Source: Desmonostoc vinosum HA7617-LM4
GTDB taxonomy: Bacteria > Cyanobacteriota > Cyanobacteriia > Cyanobacteriales > Nostocaceae
NCBI GenBank assembly: GCA_019359515.1
Contig: JAHHHC010000003.1
Coordinates: 62,001 to 126,000, forward strand
Reading direction: 5' to 3'
Length of the DNA: 64,000 nt
This document shows positions 55,187 through 63,869 of the stretch, one piece after another. Made by a program: the position numbers and the translations under genes. Positions within the stretch are counted from its first letter, which is position 1. Every line of letters starts with the position of its first letter. A model generated the notes under the pieces. That model was not told where the DNA came from. It worked only from the letters and a program-made list of their open reading frames with translations, and searched no databases.

Positions 55187-56032
55187 ATGTTCGAGTCGAG
55201 AATGATGCGATCGCTTTTTATCAAGCAATTCTTAGCTGGGTTGAGTGCCGCATTAGTTATATCTGCTTGTAATAGTAATAATACTAGTAACACGTCACCA
55301 CCAACCGCAGCCAGTGCCACAGGAAAAACTATCAAAGTTGCTACTGAACCTGCATTTCCACCTTTTGAGTCAAAAGGGACAGGAGGTGAATTAGTTGGCT
55401 TTGATATCGATTTGATGAAAGCAGTGGGAAAAGCTGCGGGACTAAAAGTTGAGTTTCAGAGTTTGCCTTTTGATGGCATTATTCCCGCACTTCAGGCAAA
55501 TACTGTGGATGCTGCGATTAGCTCGATTACAATCACACCGGAACGTGCCCAAACAGTTTCTTTTACTCGACCTTACTTTAAAGCTGGGTTAGCGATCGCT
55601 GTTCGCAAAGATAATACAACTATTACCTCATTAGATAGTCTCAAAAACAAAAAAATTGCCGCGCAAATTGGCACAACCGGAGCCAAAACAGCTAAAAGCG
55701 TCACTGGTTCCCAAGTCAGAGAATTTGACTCTGCTCCTTTAGCTCTACAAGAACTAGTAAATGGTAACGTGGATGCCGTAGTCAACGATGCTCCTGTGAC
55801 GCTCTATGCTATCAAAAATGGTAATCTCAAAAATTTAAAAGTTGTTGGTCAACTCGTCACTGAAGAATTTTATGGCATAGCCATGCCTAAAAATTCTCCC
55901 AACCTCAACGCCGTTAACACATCCTTAGAAAAGTTAATTGCAGACGGTACCTATACCCAAATTTATCAAAAATGGTTTAGCGCAGAACCTCCACAACTAC
56001 CAAAAACCATTCCAACTACATCTGCAAAATAA
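55187..56032 (+). CDS. amino-acid ABC transporter substrate-binding lipoprotein
   Basis: 281 residues. The signal ends VISAC (Cys28), so it is a lipoprotein; ATGs at codons 1, 6 and 7 are possible starts and the first is kept. Family-3 binding fold: TIKVATEPAFPPFESKG, LVGFDIDLMKAVGKAAGLKVEF, FDGIIPALQANTVDAAISSITITPER, SFTRPYFKAGLAIAV, IAAQIGTTGAKTA and NVDAVVNDAPVTLYA. The EPAFPPFE start and the R of the TPER motif indicate a polar amino acid such as glutamine, but the ligand cannot be read off. It pairs with the permease 60 nt downstream. Confidence 0.9.
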   Translation: MFESRMMRSLFIKQFLAGLSAALVISACNSNNTSNTSPPTAASATGKTIKVATEPAFPPFESKGTGGELVGFDIDLMKAVGKAAGLKVEFQSLPFDGIIPALQANTVDAAISSITITPERAQTVSFTRPYFKAGLAIAVRKDNTTITSLDSLKNKKIAAQIGTTGAKTAKSVTGSQVREFDSAPLALQELVNGNVDAVVNDAPVTLYAIKNGNLKNLKVVGQLVTEEFYGIAMPKNSPNLNAVNTSLEKLIADGTYTQIYQKWFSAEPPQLPKTIPTTSAK

Positions 56033-56092
56033 GTCATTGGTCATTTGTTTTGAATTTTGAATTTTGAATTTTGAATTGTTAACCCCACTCCC

Positions 56093-56779
56093 ATGCTAGA
56101 GAGTCTCAATATTATCCTCAAGGCTTTGCCTGATTTACTTTTAGGTACTGGAGTCACACTCCAAATCACAGCACTCTCGGCTGTTTTAGGTATGATTGGC
56201 GGCTCCCTTGTTGGCATTGCTCGTCTTTCGCCAATTTTGCCTCTGCGCTGGGCAACACGCATTTATGTTGATTTTTTGCGTGGTACGCCCTTGTTAGTGC
56301 AGATTTTTATGATTTACTTTGGTTTACCAGCACTAGCTCAAAGTTTTGGTGTCACCTTGCGTTTTGACCGTTTATTAGCTGCGGTTGTTGCTTTGAGTCT
56401 CAATGCTGCTGCTTATATTAGCGAAATTGTCCGCGCTGGAATTCAATCTATTGAGTTGGGGCAAACAGAAGCAGCTAAAACTTTAGGTATGAGTGAAGTA
56501 CAAACGATGTACTACATTATCTTTCCGCAAGCACTGCGTCGGATGATTCCGCCTTTAGGCAACGAATTTATCACCCTACTCAAAGATACCAGTCTTGTCG
56601 CCGTGATTGGCTTTGAAGAACTTTTCCGGCGCGGTCAATTAATTGTTGCTGATACTTATCGTGCTTTTGAGATTTACACCGCAGTTGCGATCGTTTACTT
56701 AGTTCTCACCTTGCTTTCATCACAATTTTTCTCTTTTCTGGAAGTGTGGATGAACCCTGTTAAGCGTCAAAACAAGTAA
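56093..56779 (+). CDS. amino-acid ABC transporter permease (His/Glu/Gln/Arg family)
   Basis: 228 residues with five helices. It shows the MetI-type EAA loop EAAKTLGMSEVQTMYYIIFPQALRRMIPPLGNEF and the family N-terminus LLLGTGVTLQITALSAVLGMIGGSLVGIARLS, followed by YVDFLRGTPLLVQIFMIYFGLP. It forms the channel with the divergent ATPase and upstream binding protein. The 60-nt gap to the binding protein consists of TTTTGAA heptamer repeats. Confidence 0.93.
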   Translation: MLESLNIILKALPDLLLGTGVTLQITALSAVLGMIGGSLVGIARLSPILPLRWATRIYVDFLRGTPLLVQIFMIYFGLPALAQSFGVTLRFDRLLAAVVALSLNAAAYISEIVRAGIQSIELGQTEAAKTLGMSEVQTMYYIIFPQALRRMIPPLGNEFITLLKDTSLVAVIGFEELFRRGQLIVADTYRAFEIYTAVAIVYLVLTLLSSQFFSFLEVWMNPVKRQNK

Positions 56780-56825
56780 AAAGTCAAAAGGTTGCTCAAA
56801 ACATGTCGCACCTGTTTAAAAGAAA

Positions 56826-57491
56826 CTAGACTGTTTGAGAGTCTTCTTGCTTCTTACGCTTTAGCCACAACCCTATAGCGCCAGCAACAATTGTACTACC
56901 AACAGTCAAGGGTTCTGGTACAGGTTCGCTTTTAAAGGAAGTAACGGTGATGTAATATTCGTTAGCATAAAAAATTCCATAGATAGGAGCAGGAAGCTCT
57001 ACTCCAGAAAATTCGGATTGCGGACGTCCTAGACTTACTCCTTTAAAATTACTGTCAACAAACAATGACAATGATTGGGAAGAGCTTGGGCTAGCGCTGG
57101 TACTGAACTCCACACTGTCTGAACCCACGTAACCTCCTGCAAAATAAGGGAATCCAACTTCTTCTGATGAAAAACCGGACACAATTTCACCTGAAGAACT
57201 CCGTATGCCTATACCCCAATTTTTTAGAGGTACACTTTTACCAGGCATAGCAGGCAGTTGATCAACGTCTACTGTATAGCCTCCATAAAAAGAACCATTT
57301 ACATAACTGTCTAAAGAACTCGTCTCTGAACCTGGGAAGTATATAATATCACCAAGTGTTCCGGAAACCTTGAATGTTTGTAACTGTGCAGCACTAGTTC
57401 TAGTAGTTCCAACAGATGCAAGGGTAGCAATAGCAAGTACTGTTGTAGCAGTAGCTTGAGATAATTGTTTCAAAGATAGTTTAGTGAACAT
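56826..57491 (-). CDS. PEP-CTERM sorting-signal exported protein
   Basis: 221 residues. A signal peptide (about 1-34, cleavage after TSAA), a beta-rich body and a C-terminal sorting tail: PVPEPLTVGSTIVAGAIGLWLKRKKQ, i.e. the PEP motif, a hydrophobic helix and a basic end. Such proteins are processed by exosortase and delivered to the cell surface or matrix. No exosortase lies in the window. The body has no named domain (GTLGDIIYFPGSETSSLDSYV, PKNWGIGI-like strands). Function unknown. Confidence 0.88.
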   Translation of the reverse strand: MFTKLSLKQLSQATATTVLAIATLASVGTTRTSAAQLQTFKVSGTLGDIIYFPGSETSSLDSYVNGSFYGGYTVDVDQLPAMPGKSVPLKNWGIGIRSSSGEIVSGFSSEEVGFPYFAGGYVGSDSVEFSTSASPSSSQSLSLFVDSNFKGVSLGRPQSEFSGVELPAPIYGIFYANEYYITVTSFKSEPVPEPLTVGSTIVAGAIGLWLKRKKQEDSQTV

Positions 57492-57567
57492 AGGTAACTA
57501 GTATTTTTTCTGTTAGATTATCTCAGTAACCAAAGCTACAAAGTAATAACATAAAACTATCTTTACG

Positions 57568-57690
57568 AAAAAAATATATTTGCTTGCGATTTTTTAAAAG
57601 GCTAATGGTGTCTGGGCCAAATTCATCAACAAAAGGCCCTTCAGGTTGTGCGCCATAAGTGGGATTGAATAGGTCAATGGGAGCGATCGC
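57568..57690 (-). pseudogene. fragment of a TonB-dependent receptor barrel
   Basis: On the minus strand codons give APIDLFNPTYGAQPEGPFVD, then EFGPDTISLLKNRKQIYFF. The 'DLFNPxYG...' stretch matches the barrel region of siderophore receptors, as in the intact receptor in this window (LDIFNPVYGGFPRPTNF). No start, plug or C-terminal domain surrounds it and the frame closes at 57523, so it is a relic directly downstream of the PepSY gene. Spans only about 40 residues. Confidence 0.45.
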
Positions 57691-57776
57691 TCCCATTGAA
57701 AAATTGGTAGTTAAATCGATAATGTAGCAATTCAACTCCCAATAATACTTGATGCGCGACCGAGCCGATTTGAAAT

Positions 57777-58931
57777 TTACTGTGTAACTTCTTCTGATGT
57801 CATGACTGTTTTGATTTTTCGACGGTGGTAATACATGACAACCCCAGTCACAAATAGAATTAGCGGTGCTAGTCCCACAAATACATAAAGAACACGGCTG
57901 GGTATTCCCCAAAATGTACCGTAGTGCAATGTTGCAAAACTGTTTTCAATGCGCGCTCCTAGTGGCTGTTTTACACCATTATCAACTCTAATCACTTCAC
58001 CACTGTATTGATCGATAAACACGCTGCTGTCCCAACTAGGGTTATTCGCAGACGATCGCTTGCGGATCATAAACGCCCCCTTTATCTGATCTGACTCCGC
58101 AGGCAAAGCAATGTAGGTAGTTTCAAATCCAGGCAGGGCAGCATCAGCTTTTCGTAACAAGGCATCTGTCAACTTGATGGAAGTCCGGCCTGCGGCAGGC
58201 GTTGAGGTTGCATCCTCCAGCGCTGACATCGGACTAAAGCTAAAAGCGTAAATGATTGGTCTGGCAATCTCGCCCAGGTTCCAACAAAAGCCAGTGAAAA
58301 AAGTTAAAAATAAAAAGACGGCAGCAACAATACCAACAACTTTGTGTACGTCAAAGTTCACTCGTTTAGGATGGGCATTCCACTTGATTTTGAAGCCATT
58401 AATTAATTTACGCCAACCAGGCCAGAGTGCTACTCCGGTAATCGTCAGAATAGACATCAGCAAACCCACAACACCAGCCAGTTTGACGCCCAAATCTCCG
58501 GCAAGCAGGGCGTAATGCAGTTCAAGCACAACTTTAAAGAACTGTTCTACCATGCTTTGGCTCGATAAGCTATCGCCTAAAACTGCTCCTGTGTAGGGAT
58601 TGACATAGGCTTGTGCCCACTCATCTGTTTTGGTTTTGAGGGTGACTCTAACAGTGTCGTTGGCGGCAGTGGGGAGATTAATTCGCCGAATTGCTACATC
58701 AGGTTGGTTTTTATAAGCAGCTTGTACCTTTTCTAAGATTGCTTCTACGGGAAGGGGTTGTCCTTGAGGAGCGATCGCACCTATACGGTGATGCAATTCG
58801 GCAGCGTTAATCTCGCTATGGAAAACCAGTAAACTCCCTGTGATACCGATCATGATCACAATTAGGGCGATCGCTAATCCCAAGTAGCGATGCAGGGTAA
58901 ATATCCAGTTGCGGAGTAATTTAGTGTTCAT
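57777..58931 (-). CDS. PepSY-associated membrane protein (iron-uptake linked)
   Basis: 384 residues. Four helices: LHRYLGLAIALIVIMIGITGSLLVFH, LAGVVGLLMSILTITGVALWPGW, KVVGIVAAVFLFLTFFTGFCW and the C-terminal VFVGLAPLILFVTGVVMYYHRRK. The first, with the H-R-Y-L-G pattern and conserved His, is the PepSY_TM signature (PiuB-like). PepSY domains lie between the helices in the periplasm (VNPYTGAVLGD, IDQYSGEVIRVD). The family sits with TonB receptors and is proposed to reduce or handle ferric siderophores at the inner membrane. The neighbourhood supports that here; the biochemical role is inferred. Confidence 0.88.
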   Translation of the reverse strand: MNTKLLRNWIFTLHRYLGLAIALIVIMIGITGSLLVFHSEINAAELHHRIGAIAPQGQPLPVEAILEKVQAAYKNQPDVAIRRINLPTAANDTVRVTLKTKTDEWAQAYVNPYTGAVLGDSLSSQSMVEQFFKVVLELHYALLAGDLGVKLAGVVGLLMSILTITGVALWPGWRKLINGFKIKWNAHPKRVNFDVHKVVGIVAAVFLFLTFFTGFCWNLGEIARPIIYAFSFSPMSALEDATSTPAAGRTSIKLTDALLRKADAALPGFETTYIALPAESDQIKGAFMIRKRSSANNPSWDSSVFIDQYSGEVIRVDNGVKQPLGARIENSFATLHYGTFWGIPSRVLYVFVGLAPLILFVTGVVMYYHRRKIKTVMTSEEVTQ

Positions 58932-59092
58932 GGCAAATGCTCCTAGTCAGCTTTTAATATTGAGTTAGCCTTGGTATGGGTTTACCATTGCAGAGAGTTT
59001 TGGGGACGTGCAAGAACTTACAGATGAGGAGATTTATCAAGAGATTGGAAAGATTGTTAAGCTGTTCCACATATAACTTGCATAATTAGGGC

Positions 59093-59115
59093 GGGCAAGA
59101 TGCCCACCCCACAAG
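59093..59115. repeat. GGGCA-AGA-TGCCC hairpin repeat
   Basis: 5-bp stem (59093-59097 with 59101-59105) continuing into TGCCCACCCCACAAGAG, the same core as at 472-516. The surrounding 58932-59195 interval also holds a short minus-start-less frame (59000-59077) ending EEIYQEIGKIVKLFHI that may be gene debris. Confidence 0.55.
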
Positions 59116-59195
59116 AGTTTTATTTAATTTGATTATGTAATTTAGATGTTTTTTAGCTTAGTCAGTACGAGAATCTTAAATGTCAAGAATGTGCT

Positions 59196-59468
59196 GTGGC
59201 AGTCCTGAAATGGTTAAGAAACAATAGAATTGAGGGAAAGTTACTCAGGCTAAAGACGAGATATAGAGAGCGTTTTATCATTAGTTTGCGATTGGAAAAG
59301 CTAGGGATTAGGGAATCGATCACCAGAAATGGGATTCACTATGGTGTGAAAGTTCGAGGCAAGATATTCGATAATTTGTCAAGTGAAGGGCTAACATTGG
59401 ACGAATGGATTCAGGATTTTTGTAGTCGTAATGGTGAGTTTCTGGTTGAAGAATTGGAAGATTTTTAG
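59196..59468 (+). CDS. small hypothetical protein, first gene of RPGMYIG cassette
   Basis: 90 residues from a GTG at 59196. Basic N-terminal half (LKWLRNNRIEGKLLRLKTRYRERFIISLRLEKLG) and acidic end (EWIQDFCSRNGEFLVEELEDF). There is no signal peptide or recognisable domain. The stop lies 8 nt before the next gene, which has a good ribosome-binding site (AGGAG), so the two are co-transcribed. Possibly a small toxin-like or accessory partner; function unknown. The gene could also start at an upstream GTG (59191), which is out of frame, so 59196 is the best start. Confidence 0.5.
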   Translation: MAVLKWLRNNRIEGKLLRLKTRYRERFIISLRLEKLGIRESITRNGIHYGVKVRGKIFDNLSSEGLTLDEWIQDFCSRNGEFLVEELEDF

Positions 59469-59476
59469 GAGAGTTT

Positions 59477-59836
59477 ATGAAAGGGATTTTTGATCTCTTG
59501 GAAAAAATTCGAGTTAGACCTGGTATGTATATTGGGCATATTTCAGCGCATGATCTGTTCATATTTTTAGAAGGGTATCAGACGGCAAGACAGGAGCTAG
59601 GAATTGAGTTAACTCAAGCAGAAATTGAGTTTTATGATGAGTTTCAGCCGTGGCTACAAGAGCGATATAACATATCAATATCAGCTTCATGGGCAAAGAT
59701 AATCGAGTTTTATACGGGCAGTGACGAACGAGCATTTCATCGCTTTTTTGAGTTGCTAGATGAGTTTTGGGGACGGCATGAGCAGATAGGAACCGATTTG
59801 GTTGAACAAGAAATTGAGGTTGTAAAAGCAAATTAG
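59477..59836 (+). CDS. RPGMYIG-family protein (immunity-like)
   Basis: 119 residues, soluble. The N-terminus FDLLEKIRVRPGMYIGHISA, followed by DLFIFLEGYQTA, is a well-known bacterial pattern (K-I-x-x-R-P-x-M-Y-I-G...L..F...Y) in small proteins associated with polymorphic toxins and their immunities. The rest is helical and acidic (FYDEFQPWLQERYN, ERAFHRFFELLDEFW). Preceded by AGGAG at 59468-59472. Cassette context (tiny partner gene upstream, inside an iron island) makes an immunity role plausible, but this is inference and there is no recognised toxin beside it. Confidence 0.6.
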   Translation: MKGIFDLLEKIRVRPGMYIGHISAHDLFIFLEGYQTARQELGIELTQAEIEFYDEFQPWLQERYNISISASWAKIIEFYTGSDERAFHRFFELLDEFWGRHEQIGTDLVEQEIEVVKAN

Positions 59837-59895
59837 CAACGGATTTTGCTTCTCCATAAATAAATTTAGGCAACTCAGATACTTTTGTTTGTCGG

Positions 59896-62490
59896 TCAAA
59901 ACTCTATCGAAACTGTACCTAGCACGGTGAAAGGCGCTTGCGGAAAGACAAGATAGCCGTTTGTGTCGTATGCTTTGACATTGCCGAGATTCTTGAAGTT
60001 GAGGCCAAGCCGCCAGTTATCGCGTTTGTAAAAGATGGCAGCATCGGCTCTAACGTAGGCAGGAAGCGTAAACGGGTCACTTTGATTAGCAATGCGATCG
60101 CCCACATAAAAGATCCCTGTGCCGAAACCTAACCCTTGAAAATCTCCTTTTTGAATTTCATAGGTTGTCCATAAACTTGCTCCTGTTTGCGCTGTATTGG
60201 CAAATCGCGATCCTTCCAAAGTGGTATCGGAGTCTTTACTAATAAAGGCATCATTCACATAAGCCGAGGCGATAACTTTCCACCCAGGTAAAATTTCTCC
60301 TGTCATATCAAGTTCAATCCCGCGACTTTTCACCTCTCCTAAAGCGATGGAAAAGTTATCATCTTCCGGATCGGTTGTGGGGACGTTTGTTTTGGTAATC
60401 TCGTAAGCAGCTAATGTCACTGAAAACTGAGGGCTAATCTCAGCTTTAACCCCAACTTCGTACTGAGTACCGCGAGAAGGCTCTAATGGTGAACCACTAG
60501 CCGTAGAGCTATTATTATTGGGTACAAAAGAGCGGCTGAAACTGGCATAGAGCGAAATCGGCTCTATGGGTTGATAGACGATGCCCACACGGGGAGAAAA
60601 AGCCTCGTCGTAAAAGTTATCCTCTTGAATATTGCTGCGATCGAGTGTCTCGAAGTCAAACTTACTCTTGTAGTTAACAAAGTCATACCTACCGCCCAAA
60701 AGTAGTTTCAGATTCGATAGTAATGTCACCTGATCTTGCAAATAAATCCCTACCGTATCAGTCGTGGCGTCAAAAAAATTACCCCTAGTAAAATTCGTGG
60801 GGCGAGGAAAGCCACCATAAACGGGATTAAAAATATCTAATGCCGGGATATCCTCAGCTCCACCAAATCCCGCATAGCGACGACTGCTTCTGCTCAATTC
60901 TAAGCCTACTAGTAGCTGATGCTCAATTGAGCCAGTCTTAAACTTACCAATTAAATCGGTCTGCCAAGATAAATCGTTTTGCTGTCCTGGCCCATCACCA
61001 TCCTCAAATTGTCGCAGCAAGCGACCATCTGCGTCAAAGTCATCGCCAGGATTAACATAATCTGTCTCTTCACTAGAGAAGTAACCATAAAAGCCACTCT
61101 TGAGTCGGAGATTCTCGTTAAACCGATGATCCACATTCACAATCACTTGATGATTTTCTTGACGATAAAAGTCTAGGTTTGGATCTCCCAAGTTACGACT
61201 GATAGGTAGATCAAAGGATATCCGATTGGGTCGCAATCCTCGATCAAACCCATTATCAAGGTTGACGTAGGCATACTCGAAGCCCAATGTTGTGGCATCA
61301 CTCAGTTTGTAAGTGAAGACAGGAGATATAGAGAAAACCTTGTTATCAATAAAGTCACGAAAACTGCCTGCATTTTCATAGGCAACATTCAAGCGATACA
61401 ACAAACGCTTATCATCAGTGAGGGGGCCAGAAATATCAATTGAGGGATTGTAGAAGTCGTAACTGCCAACGGTGAGTCCAGCAGCATAGTATGGGTTATT
61501 TAAAGGTTGCTTGGTAACATAATTAACAATACCACCAGGTTCAAATTGACCATACAATACTGAAGCCGGCCCTTTGAGAACTTCCACCCGTTCTATATTG
61601 GCCCCGTAGATGTAGGAGGGCTGAGTTTTGAAGCCGTTCCTCAAGATGTTGAAATTTTCAAATCCCCGAATTGTATAGCTGTCAAAAGAGCCACTAAAGT
61701 CTGTCAGAGGGGATACACCTGACACATTGCGGACTGCATCTGAAATTCGCGTGATTTTCTGATCTTCGATGACTTGCCGGGGAATGATTTGAATAGATTG
61801 GGGTACATCACGCAAAGGTGTATCAGTCCTTGTTGCTGTTGATGATTCACCTACGCGATACCCATCTTGCTCACCGGTTACAACCAACTCAATCGTTTCA
61901 TCCTCTTGAGATGTTGGTTGTTCTGGCTGTGTTTGTTGTGTTTCTTCACTTGGCTGCGGTGTGGCAGGTACAGTACTCGCAACAGAAAAAATCAGACCCT
62001 CGTCGGGACTATCAAACAACTCCACAACTGGTACACTTGCTTCACCTATAACTGTCACTCGAATCGTATTAGCATCTATATTTGTTACTGTTATCTCAGT
62101 AATACCCGCAAGTGGTTTCTCGGAACGAAATGTGAATGCCTCGCCATTCGCTAAACGTAACTGTGCGTTAGGAATATCTGCAATAAAACTATTACCCATA
62201 TTCTGATTGGTAATTTGCAGTTGTTGCCCTTGGGATGTCTGTAAAATTACCTCGACGCCTTTGTCGGTGGGATTGGCTTTCACTCCCGTGACTTGCACGC
62301 TTGAATCATTCCCAGCTTGAGACAGACAATACCCCACCCGCGCTAACACGCACTGCCTTTGTTTTTCTAAGGAGGGGGTTGGGGAGGAGTTATGATCTTG
62401 CGCTTTCGCTGGCTGAACTACCGAAATTATTGCAAATATTAGCAGCCACTCCAGCCTAGAACTGAATATTTTGAATGTTTGCTTGCTCAT
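59896..62490 (-). CDS. TonB-dependent siderophore receptor with AMIN domain
   Basis: 864 residues from the ATG at 62490, with GGGAGAG just upstream (a GTG five codons earlier is less likely). Signal peptide, then an AMIN domain (about 60-175) peculiar to cyanobacterial receptors, a Pro/Gln/Glu linker and a TonB-box-like ETIELVVTG. The plug (about 210-330) has TDTPLRDVPQSIQIIPRQVIEDQ and VLKGPASVLYGQFEPGGIVNYVTKQPL. The 22-strand barrel ends with SLYASFSRSFVPN, GTQYEVGVKAE and the terminal ...TVLGTVSIEF. It imports ferric siderophores across the outer membrane, energised by TonB-ExbBD. The AraC gene upstream is on the same strand, separated by 120 nt. Confidence 0.95.
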   Translation of the reverse strand: MSKQTFKIFSSRLEWLLIFAIISVVQPAKAQDHNSSPTPSLEKQRQCVLARVGYCLSQAGNDSSVQVTGVKANPTDKGVEVILQTSQGQQLQITNQNMGNSFIADIPNAQLRLANGEAFTFRSEKPLAGITEITVTNIDANTIRVTVIGEASVPVVELFDSPDEGLIFSVASTVPATPQPSEETQQTQPEQPTSQEDETIELVVTGEQDGYRVGESSTATRTDTPLRDVPQSIQIIPRQVIEDQKITRISDAVRNVSGVSPLTDFSGSFDSYTIRGFENFNILRNGFKTQPSYIYGANIERVEVLKGPASVLYGQFEPGGIVNYVTKQPLNNPYYAAGLTVGSYDFYNPSIDISGPLTDDKRLLYRLNVAYENAGSFRDFIDNKVFSISPVFTYKLSDATTLGFEYAYVNLDNGFDRGLRPNRISFDLPISRNLGDPNLDFYRQENHQVIVNVDHRFNENLRLKSGFYGYFSSEETDYVNPGDDFDADGRLLRQFEDGDGPGQQNDLSWQTDLIGKFKTGSIEHQLLVGLELSRSSRRYAGFGGAEDIPALDIFNPVYGGFPRPTNFTRGNFFDATTDTVGIYLQDQVTLLSNLKLLLGGRYDFVNYKSKFDFETLDRSNIQEDNFYDEAFSPRVGIVYQPIEPISLYASFSRSFVPNNNSSTASGSPLEPSRGTQYEVGVKAEISPQFSVTLAAYEITKTNVPTTDPEDDNFSIALGEVKSRGIELDMTGEILPGWKVIASAYVNDAFISKDSDTTLEGSRFANTAQTGASLWTTYEIQKGDFQGLGFGTGIFYVGDRIANQSDPFTLPAYVRADAAIFYKRDNWRLGLNFKNLGNVKAYDTNGYLVFPQAPFTVLGTVSIEF

Positions 62491-62610
62491 TTCTCTCCCA
62501 CACACCGTATGATTACAAATCCCAAATATCTTTAATCAGGATTAATTATCAACAGCATACGGGAATTTGTAGTAAAAATCTTCTCAAGATATATGCCGAA
62601 ACGGATTTAT

Positions 62611-63624
62611 TTAGGTGTTTTTGGCAACAATAAAACTATCTAAGTATTGACTTGGTTGGATGTCAAAGCGCTTTTTAAAAGCCACAGCGAAGCGACTAGG
62701 ACAGTTGTAACCCACTATCTTAGCTACCTGCTTTATGGTCATTTGCTGACTCATGAGCAGCATTCTGGCTTTTTCCATACGATGAGCATACAAATAGCCG
62801 AATACTGTTGTGTTAAAAACCTGACGAAACCCGATTTTGAGCTTGTAATCGTTTAAACCTACAAGTTGTGCTAATTCTAGCAACGAGGGTGGATTGTCAA
62901 AATCGCGGATTAAAATTTCTCTAGCGTGGTAAATTCGGTTAATATCGTCTCCGCGCAAAATGCGCGATCGCATCAGTTCTCGTTCTCCTGCTGTATCGGG
63001 TTCCAGTTTCAATGCCATTAATTCTAGGCATTTAGCTTGCAAGTAAATATCTTTAATTAAACCGTGGAAAGGACAATTAACTATTTGATGCAAAACAATT
63101 TGCATTTCAGGTGTAGTTTGCCCCATGCGAAAGTAGTCGAGAAAGGATATATTGTCAGTCTCTAGATACAACTGAAGTGATTTGGGTAGAAAATCTAAAC
63201 CACTAACTTCATGTTTGCCAAAAAATTGTTGAGGATTGATGCCAACTTCTACAAGTAGCACGCGTTGACCTCCTCGCCAATAAAGTCCACTACCAGGAAT
63301 TCCTTCATCCCAATCAAAATAAGCAGCAATGAAATTTTGTCCCGCAGGTATAATTTCTGACTCATCATCTCCAATCACTGCAAAACTAAATTCCATTAGA
63401 GGCAGGTTATAGTTATTTGTCTCCAGAATTAAATCCTCGGCTAAATCGAACTGTTCTACTAGCAAGTAGATACCTGTGGGGAAAACCATTTGCTGTTCAT
63501 AACCCCGACTTAGCTGTTTAGGATCATCCAACACTGCTTGATACTCGGTTAATGTTGGCTCAGAGATGGGAGTAGCATTTTGCTGTTGCCGATAAGCGTC
63601 TCTTGCTGACAGAAACAGGGTCAT
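62611..63624 (-). CDS. AraC-family regulator (PchR-like)
   Basis: 337 residues. The N-terminal part (about 30-215) is a ligand-binding domain like those of the PchR/YbtA subgroup that respond to ferric siderophores (FFGKHEVSGLDFLP and ITPAGQNFIA-like patterns are approximate). The C-terminal 100 residues hold two HTH motifs: PSLLELAQLVGLNDYKLKIGFRQVF and MTIKQVAKIVGYNCPSRFAVAFKKRF with the AraC signature. It lies upstream of the receptor gene on the same strand and presumably activates it when siderophore is present. Typical cyanobacterial iron clusters have this arrangement. Confidence 0.88.
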   Translation of the reverse strand: MTLFLSARDAYRQQQNATPISEPTLTEYQAVLDDPKQLSRGYEQQMVFPTGIYLLVEQFDLAEDLILETNNYNLPLMEFSFAVIGDDESEIIPAGQNFIAAYFDWDEGIPGSGLYWRGGQRVLLVEVGINPQQFFGKHEVSGLDFLPKSLQLYLETDNISFLDYFRMGQTTPEMQIVLHQIVNCPFHGLIKDIYLQAKCLELMALKLEPDTAGERELMRSRILRGDDINRIYHAREILIRDFDNPPSLLELAQLVGLNDYKLKIGFRQVFNTTVFGYLYAHRMEKARMLLMSQQMTIKQVAKIVGYNCPSRFAVAFKKRFDIQPSQYLDSFIVAKNT

Positions 63625-63732
63625 TTTTCTAAGTTATTGATATTTACTCCTAATTATCATATAGTTGACCGAACCATGCAGGAGGCTGAAACTTTGTTTT
63701 CGACTACTCATACACAATCTATTGACATTAAA

Positions 63733-63856
63733 TAATTCGTAATTCGTAATTCGTAATTCGTAATTCGTAATGACGCTCGCGGACTCGCTACCGCGGCGCT
63801 AACGTAATTAAGTTTTGTATTGGGGTTAAATCCCCATTACAAAACTTGTTGGTTAT
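63733..63856. repeat. composite palindromic repeat, copy D, with AAGTTTTGTA hairpin
   Basis: Six TAATTCG units, then TGACGCTCGCGGACTCGCTA, CCGCGGCGCTAACG and TAATT, followed by a 16-bp stem AAGTTTTGTATTGGGG/CCCCATTACAAAACTT (one mismatch, 6-nt loop). Copy C (40319-40385) carries the same parts in inverse order. Confidence 0.75.
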
Positions 63857-63869
63857 AGAACCGGGGGAC

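Noticed and set aside
57523..57912. 129-codon minus-strand frame
   Set aside because: Its first half is antisense-frame overlap with the 3' end of the PepSY gene; only the receptor-like tail (57568-57690) carries meaning, and it is listed as a relic.
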